NCBI GenBank assembly: GCA_035502515.1
Contig: DATJUH010000131.1
Location: forward strand, 1-22,700
Source of the DNA: Fen-671 sp035502515
GTDB lineage: Bacteria > Actinomycetota > Acidimicrobiia > Acidimicrobiales > Palsa-688
Direction of reading: 5' to 3'
Length of the DNA stretch: 22,700 nt
Positions 1 to 7,326 of the stretch are shown piece by piece. Numbering within the stretch: the stretch's first letter is position 1; each line of letters opens with the position of its first letter. The position numbers and the translations under genes are program-made. The notes beneath the pieces are model-generated. The model searched no databases. It saw nothing but the letters and a program-made list of their open reading frames with translations, and was not told where the DNA came from.

Positions 1-475
1 GGAGCGGCATGGGCCTTCCGGTTCTTCCGCACGGTGGCGCCGCTACCGAAATGGGTCAGCGAAGGAGCCGGGCTGACTGGCAAAGCCACGGCTTGATGAC
101 AGCCAAGGCAGCGAAGCGCTCGAAGTCACTGACTCTCTGGGTTGCGACCGCCATCCGGTACACCAACGCCGTGGCCCAACGAGAGCGTCACACAACAGCG
201 CAGGGTCAGGTTCGTAGGTGGCCGGGGCGTCGAGCCACCGCCTGGTGGACAGGGTCGAGAGCATTGGCGCGTCCGGGGCGGACCTTACGCGCGGCCCACC
301 GAGCCGAGAGCTGGCGTCCACTTGCAGGGCCCGGGAAAAGCACTAAGACGCAGCCGCGTTATTTACACGTTTGGCACGTGATGAGTGCCGGAGTCGGGCC
401 GTCAAAGTCGCTATGACCCGGGGGAAGCACGCGCTGTAGGCGCCGAGTCCAGCAACGTACAGTTGTGGCCACGAC
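1..475. other. No convincing gene (left edge)
   Basis: The reading frames here are arginine- and glycine-rich overlaps with no recognisable domain and no ribosome binding site. The only structure seen is a small inverted repeat, CACGT (366-370) and ACGTG (376-380), separated by 5 nt. A -10-like TACAGT lies at 458-463, 12 nt before the peptidase start, so that gene may have a very short leader. Confidence 0.5.
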
Positions 476-1636
476 ATGACCGGCAGGCCTTATCTGGTGC
501 GCGTGTTTACCGTTCTCGTGGCGCTGGCCGTGACTGAAGTCGCCTCCGTGGGCCCGGCCGCCGCCGGTGCGACCGCGGCACCCGCCCTAGTCTTGTCGGT
601 CGACGCTGCGCCCTGGGTATTGCCCGCCAGCGGGGGGATCGTGACCGTCACCGGGCATGTCAAGGATGCCACCTCCTGCCAGCTGGAAGTGTTGTTAAGC
701 TTCGCCATCCCCGTGGTGTACTCCCATGGCTCGACAACTTGCAGCGGTGGTAACTTCAGCGCGCCCGTTACCTTCGGTGCCAACCTCGCCTCGGTCGGCC
801 GTACCGTTGTACTAGCCCTGCTGGCCCGCAGTGCCACCTCCATGTCCAGCGGCCGGTTCTACGTGCACCTCGAGCCGGGTAACCAAGCGGTGGTCCCTTC
901 CACGCCGTTGGCTCCGGCGCAAGCGCCCTCGGTCCCCGTCAGGGACGTGAAGAACTTGATCTGGTCCGGTTACGTCGCCTTCGGCGGGCTCTACCGCGCC
1001 GCCCGGGGTACTTTCACCGTCCCGGCGTTGGAACCTGGTACCCCGAAGGGCGCGTCTGTGTCCGAGTGGGTCGGCGTCGACGGGGTCCCGAAGTCGGGCC
1101 CGTTTGTTTACCCGGCCCCGTCAGGCACCTCGATTATCCAGGCCGGCGTATACGAGACGCGTGACCCGAGCAGTCCCGATGGCTACGACGTCGAGCCCTG
1201 GTGGGAGGCCTACCCGGAGCCCTCGGTCACCATAACCGGCCTCGGTGTGAAGACGGGTGACAAAGTGACGGTGGCCGTGTGGGAAACCGGGCCGGAGTTG
1301 TGGGAGATGAGGGTGGCGGACGACACCAACGGCCTCGCCTATACGACACCCCCCGAGCCGTACGCCGGGCCCGGGGTGAGCGCCGAGTGGGTCGTCGAGA
1401 GGCCGTCCAACTGCCCCGGGCTGCTGTCGTCGTGCCGTCCTGTGCAGCTCGCCGCTTATTCTCCCGCGGTCAGCTTCCGTGGGATGCAGATGGCCGGCGG
1501 CCCCCAGAAGGCGCTGTGGGACATGACCATGCTCCAGGGCGGCCAACAGGTGTCGAAGCCATCGGCCTTCAGCCCGGAGGGCTTCTCGGTCAGCTACACC
1601 GGTCCCAGGTCGCCTGGCAGCGGCGCCCGCACCTGA
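476..1636 (+). CDS. Secreted peptidase G1 (eqolisin) family protein
   Basis: Predicted secreted endopeptidase of the glutamic peptidase family G1. This family uses a Gln/Glu dyad and is usually active at acid pH. A signal peptide is seen at about residues 1-31 (hydrophobic stretch ending in an Ala-rich region). Residues ~35-132 form an Ig-like beta domain with cysteines 69 and 89, and a Pro/Ala-rich linker follows (~136-156). The G1 domain spans ~160-375. It shows SEWVGVDG (196-203), the catalytic-type Gln222 in IIQAGVYE, the WWEAYPE motif (242-248) and the catalytic-type Glu304 in VSAEWVVERP. Cysteines 313 and 320 may pair. The ATG has no strong Shine-Dalgarno. The gene stands alone, with gene-poor DNA on both sides. 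The family is best known from fungi. The call rests on the conserved motifs; substrate is unknown. Confidence 0.85.
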   Translation: MTGRPYLVRVFTVLVALAVTEVASVGPAAAGATAAPALVLSVDAAPWVLPASGGIVTVTGHVKDATSCQLEVLLSFAIPVVYSHGSTTCSGGNFSAPVTFGANLASVGRTVVLALLARSATSMSSGRFYVHLEPGNQAVVPSTPLAPAQAPSVPVRDVKNLIWSGYVAFGGLYRAARGTFTVPALEPGTPKGASVSEWVGVDGVPKSGPFVYPAPSGTSIIQAGVYETRDPSSPDGYDVEPWWEAYPEPSVTITGLGVKTGDKVTVAVWETGPELWEMRVADDTNGLAYTTPPEPYAGPGVSAEWVVERPSNCPGLLSSCRPVQLAAYSPAVSFRGMQMAGGPQKALWDMTMLQGGQQVSKPSAFSPEGFSVSYTGPRSPGSGART

Positions 1637-2177
1637 CGACCCACACGCCAGCACCACCCGACGCCAGCCCTTGGCCAAGCGAAGGCCGAGTGCAGTGTAA
1701 CCCGCTGGGAATGGCTGAACTGAGGCCGCCGGGTGGATCAGGGGTGGCGGCGCAACGTGGGTGGAGGTGCACTCACCAGACACATGCGGGGTGCTGGACC
1801 CCCGCCCCGACCTTCGGGCCCTCGCGTTCGCCAGCACCCGAAACCGGCGAAGGCGAAGGCAGGTCCGCAACATAATGGCGCTCGATAACCCGGTGTGGTC
1901 GGCGAAGTTTGTACGATAACGACGGTGTAGCGCGCGGCAACGTGGACGGGCGTGCGCGCCAGACCGCGAACACATATGAGCTCGCTGGTCTCACGACATT
2001 GCTTGAACACGGGCGAAGAACTCGTTTGTATACGTCAGAAACGCAAGTTGCCGATTCGGAGGCGTCGAGCGCCCGCGGTTAGCGTGTCGTTCTGCGTGCC
2101 CCCGACACGGCTTCGGTGCACCCGGTTCGCCTTTCTTCGGGTCGCCGTCCGGACATCGCGTGGTTGCCCGCTTGAAC

Positions 2178-2300
2178 ATGGTTGTTGCAAGTCCCGGCAA
2201 CTTCGATCGCGACTCGTGCATGATGACGAGGGAGGATTGCGAAACCATACTCGGGGCCGCGCAGAGCGAACTGGAGACGGTGCTGCAGGGCCACGCCTGA
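2178..2300 (+). CDS. Possible small ORF, 40 aa
   Basis: ATG to TGA reading frame of 40 residues, beginning MVVASPGNFDRD and ending ELETVLQGHA. Most third codon positions are G or C, and the C-terminal half looks like an amphipathic helix. There is no Shine-Dalgarno and no TANNNT box close enough to the ATG to suggest a leaderless start. The frame stays open upstream of the ATG without another convincing start, so this could equally be the surviving end of a decayed gene. I recognise no family. Confidence 0.22.
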   Translation: MVVASPGNFDRDSCMMTREDCETILGAAQSELETVLQGHA

Positions 2301-2473
2301 AGGTAGCGCACCTTTCTCGCGGTCGCTGGATCCCCTGTGTCGGTCTTTGCCGTCCACACGGGCGCTCTACGACCTGGCTGACCCTACAACGGCCCGCCCG
2401 CATCAAGGACAGACGTCGGGCGAGCGAGAACCGGACTGCGGCCGCGCGGAGCCAACCTCATGGGACTGCCCCA

Positions 2474-2595
2474 TGCCCGACGACGACGTCGAGTTGGTAT
2501 TCACGTATCTGTGGCAGCGTTGCCGGCGCGTCCGCTGGATGCTTCGTAGAGCCCCACGGGCGAAACCAGCATGGAAGAAGTACCTTTCCAGTTGA
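2474..2595 (+). CDS. Possible small basic ORF, 40 aa
   Basis: ATG to TGA frame of 40 residues. It has an acidic start (MPDDDVELV), then an aromatic and arginine-rich part (LWQRCRRVRWMLRR) and a lysine-containing end. No ribosome binding site is visible. Codon choice looks coding-like in the first half and less so in the second. No family is recognised; it may be a gene remnant or chance. Confidence 0.18.
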
Positions 2596-2806
2596 GTGCG
2601 GTTCGCTTGTGCTGGACGGGCACCACCTTGGATGATGCGGCGGGAGGGGGGACCAGGTGCTTATGGGCCGGGTTCGCAGGCGCCCGCTCCCGCCCGTGGA
2701 CCAACCGCTCTCTCGGGGCAGGCGATGGCGCCCAGCTGGGGCGCCAACTCTCGGGCGCTACCAGGAACCAGCCGCCGCCGCTAGGACGGAGTCGGTCCCC
2801 GGCATT

Positions 2807-2849
2807 ATAGACTTAACCCGATATGGAAATGAGTCTATGCTGACCCACA
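2807..2849 (+). promoter_or_regulatory. Toxin-antitoxin promoter with overlapping inverted repeat
   Basis: A -35-like TTAACC (2813-2818) and a -10-like TATGCT (2836-2841) are separated by exactly 17 bp. The ATG at 2850 lies 8 nt after the -10, so the transcript would be nearly leaderless. A perfect 7-bp inverted repeat, ATAGACT (2807-2813) and AGTCTAT (2832-2838), overlaps both boxes. This is the usual place for an operator bound by an XRE antitoxin. Binding is inferred, not shown. Confidence 0.55.
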
Positions 2850-3221
2850 ATGGCATTGCCCCGCCACCCTCAGGTTGCGACGTGGCTGGCCAACCTGGAG
2901 GACGAGGCACGAGCCGAGGTGGACCAAGCGTTGGCATACCTTGAGCAGCACGGCAGGGCGGCCGCCCTGCCCGACGTCCGCCACCGAGTGCAGACCGCGA
3001 AGCACTTCCCCAACATGGGCGAGGTACGGGTCGACATAGGCCAAGACCAGGCCTATCGCGTTCTCGTCGGCTTCGGGCCAGACGACGTGCCTGCTCTCCT
3101 CCTCGCGGGCAACAAAGCCGGGATCGGCAACGCCTGGTACGTAGCCAACGTGCCGGTTGCTGACGAACGGTTCGACGCCTACCTCAGAGCCCTTGCAAAG
3201 TCCAAGGAGAAGCCGAAATGA
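2850..3221 (+). CDS. HigB/RelE-type toxin (Gp49-like family)
   Basis: Predicted type II toxin, 123 residues, of the RelE/HigB superfamily, whose characterised members are mostly ribosome-dependent mRNA interferases. Family features: an N-terminal HPQVATWL helix, a basic segment around 43-52, a beta-rich core with YRVLVGFGP (69-77), the LLLAGNKAG segment (83-91) typical of this group, and the NVPVADERFDAYL helix (100-112) at the C-terminus. It is the first gene of a cassette and overlaps the antitoxin start by ATGA (3218-3221), so the two are translationally coupled. Toxin before antitoxin is the HigBA order. It has no Shine-Dalgarno and probably uses a near-leaderless transcript. Toxicity is inferred from family and context. 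Confidence 0.82.
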   Translation: MALPRHPQVATWLANLEDEARAEVDQALAYLEQHGRAAALPDVRHRVQTAKHFPNMGEVRVDIGQDQAYRVLVGFGPDDVPALLLAGNKAGIGNAWYVANVPVADERFDAYLRALAKSKEKPK

Positions 3222-3694
3222 CCGACCTGCCCGAGGGATGGGACCTTTACAATCCCAATCAGCACGAGCGCAGCGAGCAGCCCTCCTATAAAGCCGCCAG
3301 AGACGCTGCGGCGCAAAGAGCCGAGCGACGCCGGGCCGCCTATGGCGAAGCCCTCGCTGCTCTTCGGCGCGTCCGCTCCCTCACCCAAGCCTCGGTGGCC
3401 CAACGCCTGGGCGTCGCCCAGGGCGAGATCTCGCGCATCGAGCACCAAGCCGACCTTCTGTTTTCCACATTGGCCCGCTACGTAGACGGGATGGACGGCG
3501 AGCTGACCCTTCTTGTTCGTTTCGCCGACGGCCAGGTCGTCGAGCTCAGTTCGGTCCTCGAAGATCTCTTTCAGCAGGACCGCCCAACCGATGGCGCCAC
3601 CGCTCCAGATCTCGCAAATGTGATCCGGCTTTCGGGGTTCCACGGTAGCTACCGGTACAAGGAGGAGAAGTTCCGTGAGCTTGCTTCCGCCTGA
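3218..3694 (+). CDS. XRE-family antitoxin (HigA-like), extended
   Basis: Predicted DNA-binding antitoxin, 158 residues. The XRE helix-turn-helix is at about residues 45-92 and includes SLTQASVAQRLGVAQGEISR (54-73). It is followed by GELTLLVRFADGQVVEL, a strand common in HigA proteins paired with Gp49-type toxins. The N-terminal ~40 residues and C-terminal ~45 residues go beyond the usual ~100-residue antitoxin; one arm probably wraps the toxin. The start overlaps the toxin stop by 4 nt. The product probably represses the cassette through the inverted repeat at 2807-2838. Its own 3' end carries the strong Shine-Dalgarno of the next gene. Confidence 0.82.
   Translation: MTDLPEGWDLYNPNQHERSEQPSYKAARDAAAQRAERRRAAYGEALAALRRVRSLTQASVAQRLGVAQGEISRIEHQADLLFSTLARYVDGMDGELTLLVRFADGQVVELSSVLEDLFQQDRPTDGATAPDLANVIRLSGFHGSYRYKEEKFRELASA
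3659..3665 (+). promoter_or_regulatory. Shine-Dalgarno fixing a GTG start at 3675
   Basis: AAGGAGG lies inside the antitoxin coding region, 9 nt before GTG 3675. It is the strongest ribosome binding site in the cassette. It supports the third gene as real and its GTG as the start. Confidence 0.6.
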
Positions 3695-4055
3695 GCTCGA
3701 CCGCCCCTTTTCGAGCCATGCCGAGCGTGTGGCGGCACGAGAGCAGCTCGCCCGAAGGGATGCGACTCTGCGACTGATCGAGGCTCTTGCTGCCAAACCG
3801 GAGCCGGAGTGGTCCCCCGCCGAGCTATCCGCCTTCCCACACACGACGAACGGAGTTGAGGACCCAGCCCCGCGACGAACCCGGCGTTGGTCGTCGCTCT
3901 TCGCCGAAGAGATCGCGGAAGTGCACCGACTTGGCGGTAGTCGGCGACCTCTGAGCGACGTGGAACTCCGAGAGGCTCTTTATTTGGCGGGCCGGCTTCT
4001 CTCGACGGTCACCGACTTGCCCATCGCCATAGTCGACGAGTTCAAAGTCCCATGA
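3675..4055 (+). CDS. Hypothetical third gene of the toxin-antitoxin operon
   Basis: 126-residue soluble protein of unknown function. It starts at GTG behind an AAGGAGG Shine-Dalgarno and overlaps the antitoxin gene by 20 nt, so it is almost certainly co-transcribed and coupled. The N-terminal half is a charged helical region (~14-45). A Pro/Arg-rich linker (PAPRRTRRW) sits at ~64-72. The C-terminal half (~73-126) is helical and ends near LPIAIVDEFKVP. There is no signal peptide, membrane segment or cysteine. I do not recognise a family. Position suggests a regulator or chaperone of the toxin-antitoxin pair, or a cargo gene; this is inference only. Confidence 0.7.
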   Translation: MSLLPPELDRPFSSHAERVAAREQLARRDATLRLIEALAAKPEPEWSPAELSAFPHTTNGVEDPAPRRTRRWSSLFAEEIAEVHRLGGSRRPLSDVELREALYLAGRLLSTVTDLPIAIVDEFKVP

Positions 4056-4152
4056 GCAGAGACACGAGCAGCCAAGCCACCGCACTTGGACAAGGTTGCC
4101 TGTGGCTGGTGGGTCACTCTCAGCTCGCGAGAACTCAATGGAGGCACGAGGG

Positions 4153-5094
4153 ATGACCGCCGAGGACCCTGCCCCGAGCAGGCCGTACCTGACGTCTTGG
4201 ATGGCGGGTGCGCGACCTGACCACCCACTGCGCGAGCCCTGGATATGGCCGCCGTTCCTAGACGCCATGGACCAGGTCATCGGGGGACTCGAGGCTGTGC
4301 AGCCGCTGCGGCTCAGCCGTAAGCGTGATGCCTTCCGTTCGCTGCGCTCGTTCGGGGCTGCCCTGGAGCTGAGGGCCGAACTCGTCGTCGGGGCACTGCT
4401 CGCCTGCGCCGGCATCGAGTTCGAGTTCGCCGCTGACTACCCCGACCTGGTACTCGGGCAGGGCAACTCCGGGATCGAGGTCGGCACCCGGGCCATCGAC
4501 GGCCCCTGGGCCATCCACGACCAGCTCGAAGTTGCCCTTGCTGGGCGCCCGGGTCTGCACGTGGTCCTCCGCTTCGACCAGAGGCCACTGAAGGTTTGCG
4601 AAACGGTGGTCGGCGAGGTCGTTTCTTCCATCACTGCTGAGGACTACTCGCGGCCCACCACGACACTGCGCTTCGACACCGCCCGACTCACGGTGCTGGT
4701 CACAAAGGACGTCGTTGACGGTCCCTCGAGCGTGGTCATCGAGTTCCAATCGGAGGGCGCCGAGCTAACCAGCCACATGGGCGAAATCGAGCGGGAGCTC
4801 GACAACAAGATCGCCGAAAAACGGCGGCAAGCGACGAAGATGCCAACCGTCCTACTGCTCGACGTATCGAGGGTTGGCTGGGCCTGGCTCCGCCCGGGCT
4901 CAGTGTGGATCTCGGTCCTCCGCGACAAGCTGAAGGGCGAGCCGTACGCTGGGCTGGCCCTGATGGTGAGCACGCTCGACAGCTGGCTTCCGCTGTATTT
5001 TCACGCCGTCCTTGCCGATGGCGCTCCAGAGGCGCTTGAGCACGTCTACGACGGCTTGGCAAAGGTTTACAAGCGTGCTGCTACGTCAGAGTAG
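4153..5094 (+). CDS. Hypothetical protein, PD-(D/E)XK nuclease-like candidate
   Basis: 313-residue soluble protein. Start 4153 is preferred over ATG 4138 or 4096 because GGAGG (4140-4144) sits 8 nt upstream. Residues ~66-128 resemble a restriction-endonuclease-like core: a helix with Glu72/Glu76, a strand IEFEFAAD, then PDLVL (97-101), a short turn, and GIEVGTR (107-113). In active enzymes the last motif would be E-x-K. Here Glu109 is followed by Val-Gly, so the lysine is missing. A charged coiled region (ERELDNKIAEKRRQATK, ~213-229) precedes a hydrophobic strand VLLLDVS (233-239). The gene lies 97 bp after the third toxin-antitoxin gene on the same strand. The fold call is pattern-based and tentative; it could be a catalytically dead or unrelated protein. 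Confidence 0.6.
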   Translation: MTAEDPAPSRPYLTSWMAGARPDHPLREPWIWPPFLDAMDQVIGGLEAVQPLRLSRKRDAFRSLRSFGAALELRAELVVGALLACAGIEFEFAADYPDLVLGQGNSGIEVGTRAIDGPWAIHDQLEVALAGRPGLHVVLRFDQRPLKVCETVVGEVVSSITAEDYSRPTTTLRFDTARLTVLVTKDVVDGPSSVVIEFQSEGAELTSHMGEIERELDNKIAEKRRQATKMPTVLLLDVSRVGWAWLRPGSVWISVLRDKLKGEPYAGLALMVSTLDSWLPLYFHAVLADGAPEALEHVYDGLAKVYKRAATSE

Positions 5095-5649
5095 CGGCCG
5101 CGGCTCTCCCCCAGGTTGTGTCTCTGGCGGTAAACCAGGCGGCTTGGAGCGCCTTCAGCCCGAGTAGGTCCTGTCGCTCGGCCAAACTTCCTCTCGCCCC
5201 GTCACTCCGGCTGAAATAGCAAGAGGAACAAAGAGGGGCACACACTCTCCGTGAGAGTTCAATCCGGTCCCCCTCAAAGCGCTTCGGGACTGCGCTCCTC
5301 TCCTTCCCGCCCAGAACGTCTTCTCTGGGAGCAGGAAGTCGCGAAAGGAAGTTCGCCAAGGCCCCTGACGCCCAAGAGCCGGACGCGGTACAGGTGCCGG
5401 TCCCCGGCCATGGCTAGGCGCGTCGGTGGGCCCTCGGGACCGACGGCAGTGTCCTGCAGGCCCGGGACAGTGTCGTCCGGATACCGGGCGCATCCTGAGA
5501 GTGTCAGGCAGGTGCCGGAGCCACAGAGTCAGCTATGAACCGGGCTCGCACACCAATTGACGGCCGTCGATATTCCCACTGGCTTCCGTACGAGGCTGTG
5601 GCGAAGTATTTTAACGGCGCTAACATAGCCTCTCACCAGCACTTTTGCG
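5095..5649. other. Gene-poor stretch next to tRNA-Gly
   Basis: No convincing gene. Two small symmetric elements are present: a hairpin ACTCTC (5244-5249) with GAGAGT (5253-5258) around a 3-nt loop, and a perfect 10-bp palindrome GACGGCCGTC (5559-5568). The minus-strand frames across this stretch lack recognisable motifs. Since the tRNA 3' end faces this side, it could be part of an inserted region, but no duplicate of the tRNA 3' end was found in the window. Confidence 0.45.
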
Positions 5650-5722
5650 AGCGGACGACGGGATTCGAACCCGCGACCCTCACCTTGGCAAGGTGATGCT
5701 CTACCAACTGAGCCACGTCCGC
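5650..5722 (-). tRNA. tRNA-Gly (anticodon GCC)
   Basis: Complete 73-nt cloverleaf on the minus strand. The acceptor stem is GCGGACG with CGTCCGC and the discriminator is U. The D-arm is GCTC/GAGC. The anticodon stem TCACC/GGTGA carries the loop TTGCCAA, with anticodon GCC at 5687-5689. The T-arm has the canonical TTCGAAT loop with a G-U closing pair. CCA is not encoded. A -10-like TAGTCT (5739 down to 5734) lies just upstream, giving a 5' leader of about 5 nt. It reads charged glycine codons GGC/GGU. Confidence 0.97.
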
Positions 5723-5801
5723 GTTGTCCTAACAGACTAGCGCCTGGAAGAAGCGCCGTGCCGGAGTGCTCAAGGCCTCGGGCGGTGGCGCCATTGCGCC
5801 T

Positions 5802-6929
5802 TCAGCTGGTGGGCGGTGCGGCCGGCGACCCGGCCGGCTGCGTCGCCAGTGTGACTGTCGTCGTGTACGACTTGCCGTCCCGCTGGTACTCGACCTTGAC
5901 CTTGTCGCCCGGTTTCTGGGTGAGAGTAAGCGTGATCAACTCGTCGGTACTGACGACGGCCTGGCCGTTGAGCTTCGTGATGATGTCGCCGGCTCTGAGG
6001 CCGGCCGCCGCTGATGGCCCCCCGGGGTCGATCTTCGTGACGAGCAGGCCGGCGGCCACTCCATGCTCGAGGGTGGCGTCCGGAGAAAGCGGCACTGCGG
6101 TCAAGCCGAAGTAGGCATGGGTGACCTTCCCGGTGGAAATGATCTCGTCGGCCTCCTGCGAGGCCAGGGCGCTGGGGATGGCGAAGTTGAGCCCGACGCT
6201 GCCGCCGGTCGCCTCACCCGACGACGTCGGTACGCTGGCGCCCGCCGAGGGCATCCCGACCAGTTGCCCGGAGCAGTTGACCAGCGCCCCGCCACTGTTG
6301 CCGGGGTTGATGGAGGCGTCGGTCTGGATGGCGTCGATCAGTAGGGCGGTCTCGGTGCCCTCACCCGGGACGGCGATCGTACGATCGAGGGCACTCACGA
6401 TCCCGCTGGTCACGGTGCTGGACAGGCCCAGCGGCGCCCCGAGGGCGATGACCGTCTGGCCGACCACGAGGTCTGTGGAGGAGCCCATCTTTATGGCCGG
6501 CAACTTGCTCTTGTTGACCTTGATAACAGCCACGTCTGTCAGCGGGTCCCGGCCCGTAATGGTGGCCGGGGCGGTCGTGCCGTTGGAGAACAGCACGGAG
6601 ACCGAGCCACCGTCGGCGGCCAAGCCCACCACGTGGTTGTTGGTGAGAATGTAGCCATCCGAGCGGATGATCGAGCCCGAACCGGTTCCCCCGTGGTCAC
6701 CCTTCTTGGCGCTTATCGTGACGACCGATGGCAGGACATTGTCGGCGATGTTGGGTATCGAACACGACGAAGACGCCCCTGTGGCCGCCGATGCCGTACC
6801 GGGGTGGAGTGCATAGCCCACGAAACCTCCCACGACCCCGCCGACTAGCGCAACTATGGCGAAGGCACCCACCAACGTCCAGTTCAGATGTTTGATGCCC
6901 CCACTTCGAGCTGCCGATGATGACGTCAT
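5802..6929 (-). CDS. Membrane-anchored HtrA/DegP-like serine protease with PDZ domain
   Basis: 375-residue S1C (HtrA/DegP) protease for envelope protein quality control. A short cytoplasmic tail is followed by one membrane segment (~17-40), a Ser/Ala-rich linker, the protease domain (~60-265) and one PDZ domain (~272-362). The catalytic triad is visible: His99 in LTNNHVV, Asp132 in LTDVAVI and Ser212 in PGNSGG. The tail is Pro/Ala-rich. The ATG at 6929 follows a GGGAGG Shine-Dalgarno. A short hairpin, GGCGC (5787-5791) and GCGCC (5796-5800), lies immediately after the stop and may help termination. The gene runs in the same direction as the tRNA and diverges from the DUF1269 gene. It is one of two HtrA-like proteins in this window. 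Confidence 0.93.
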   Translation of the reverse strand: MTSSSAARSGGIKHLNWTLVGAFAIVALVGGVVGGFVGYALHPGTASAATGASSSCSIPNIADNVLPSVVTISAKKGDHGGTGSGSIIRSDGYILTNNHVVGLAADGGSVSVLFSNGTTAPATITGRDPLTDVAVIKVNKSKLPAIKMGSSTDLVVGQTVIALGAPLGLSSTVTSGIVSALDRTIAVPGEGTETALLIDAIQTDASINPGNSGGALVNCSGQLVGMPSAGASVPTSSGEATGGSVGLNFAIPSALASQEADEIISTGKVTHAYFGLTAVPLSPDATLEHGVAAGLLVTKIDPGGPSAAAGLRAGDIITKLNGQAVVSTDELITLTLTQKPGDKVKVEYQRDGKSYTTTVTLATQPAGSPAAPPTS

Positions 6930-7326
6930 AGTTGCCTCCCCACTTGCTCACGGGCAAGAGCGGTCACACCCCGTTCGAGGGGTCCCGGTGTTTCAAGGCA
7001 AATACCAACACGCTGCCTCGGGCATCACCCTGTTGATGTGAAAGGGCTCGCTCTCCGGCGCTTGATTACCCAGGCCCTGAACCTCCAAGGGCGTCAGACT
7101 GCACAGCCGCGGTCGTAGCCGCGGCGGGGCGCCCCTGACGCCGGTCGTCGCTGGACGAGCACCGTCCTGGGGGACACCTCACCGCGAGGGGCCGACCCCT
7201 TTGCCGAAGCTGTCCAGCAGCTGATTTCACCCGCTTGGGGTGGGGAGCCGGCGGCCGGGCACGACCTATGTTGCCGACGGCCGCCGAGCGCAGCAGGACG
7301 GCGCGCCCCTTACCTGGAGGTCTTTC
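6930..7326. other. Divergent intergenic region htrA / DUF1269
   Basis: 397 bp between two genes transcribed away from each other. It must hold both promoters, but I see no clear -35/-10 pair. The only strong signal is the GGAGG Shine-Dalgarno (7316-7320) of the right-hand gene. No coding frame across it is convincing. Confidence 0.5.

Larger units (their letters stand above)
1637..2849. other. Gene-poor stretch
   Basis: About 1.2 kb between the G1 peptidase and the toxin gene. No frame gives a recognisable domain, and the longer frames on both strands are Arg/Pro-rich and overlap one another. Two short plus-strand ORFs (2178-2300 and 2474-2595) are the only pieces that read at all like protein; they are listed separately at low confidence. 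The stretch may be decayed accessory DNA flanking the toxin-antitoxin cassette. The right end holds the cassette promoter. Confidence 0.5.

Noticed and set aside
1952..2635. 227-residue plus-strand frame in the gene-poor stretch
   Set aside because: Arg/Pro/Cys-rich composition, no motif and no ribosome site; looks like chance openness in GC-rich DNA.
5650..5722. Attachment site duplicated elsewhere in the window
   Set aside because: No second copy of the tRNA 3' end was found on either strand between 1 and 5649.
6921..6928. Palindrome TGACGTCA
   Set aside because: It is formed by the first codons of the HtrA gene (ATG ACG TCA), so most likely coincidence rather than a binding site.
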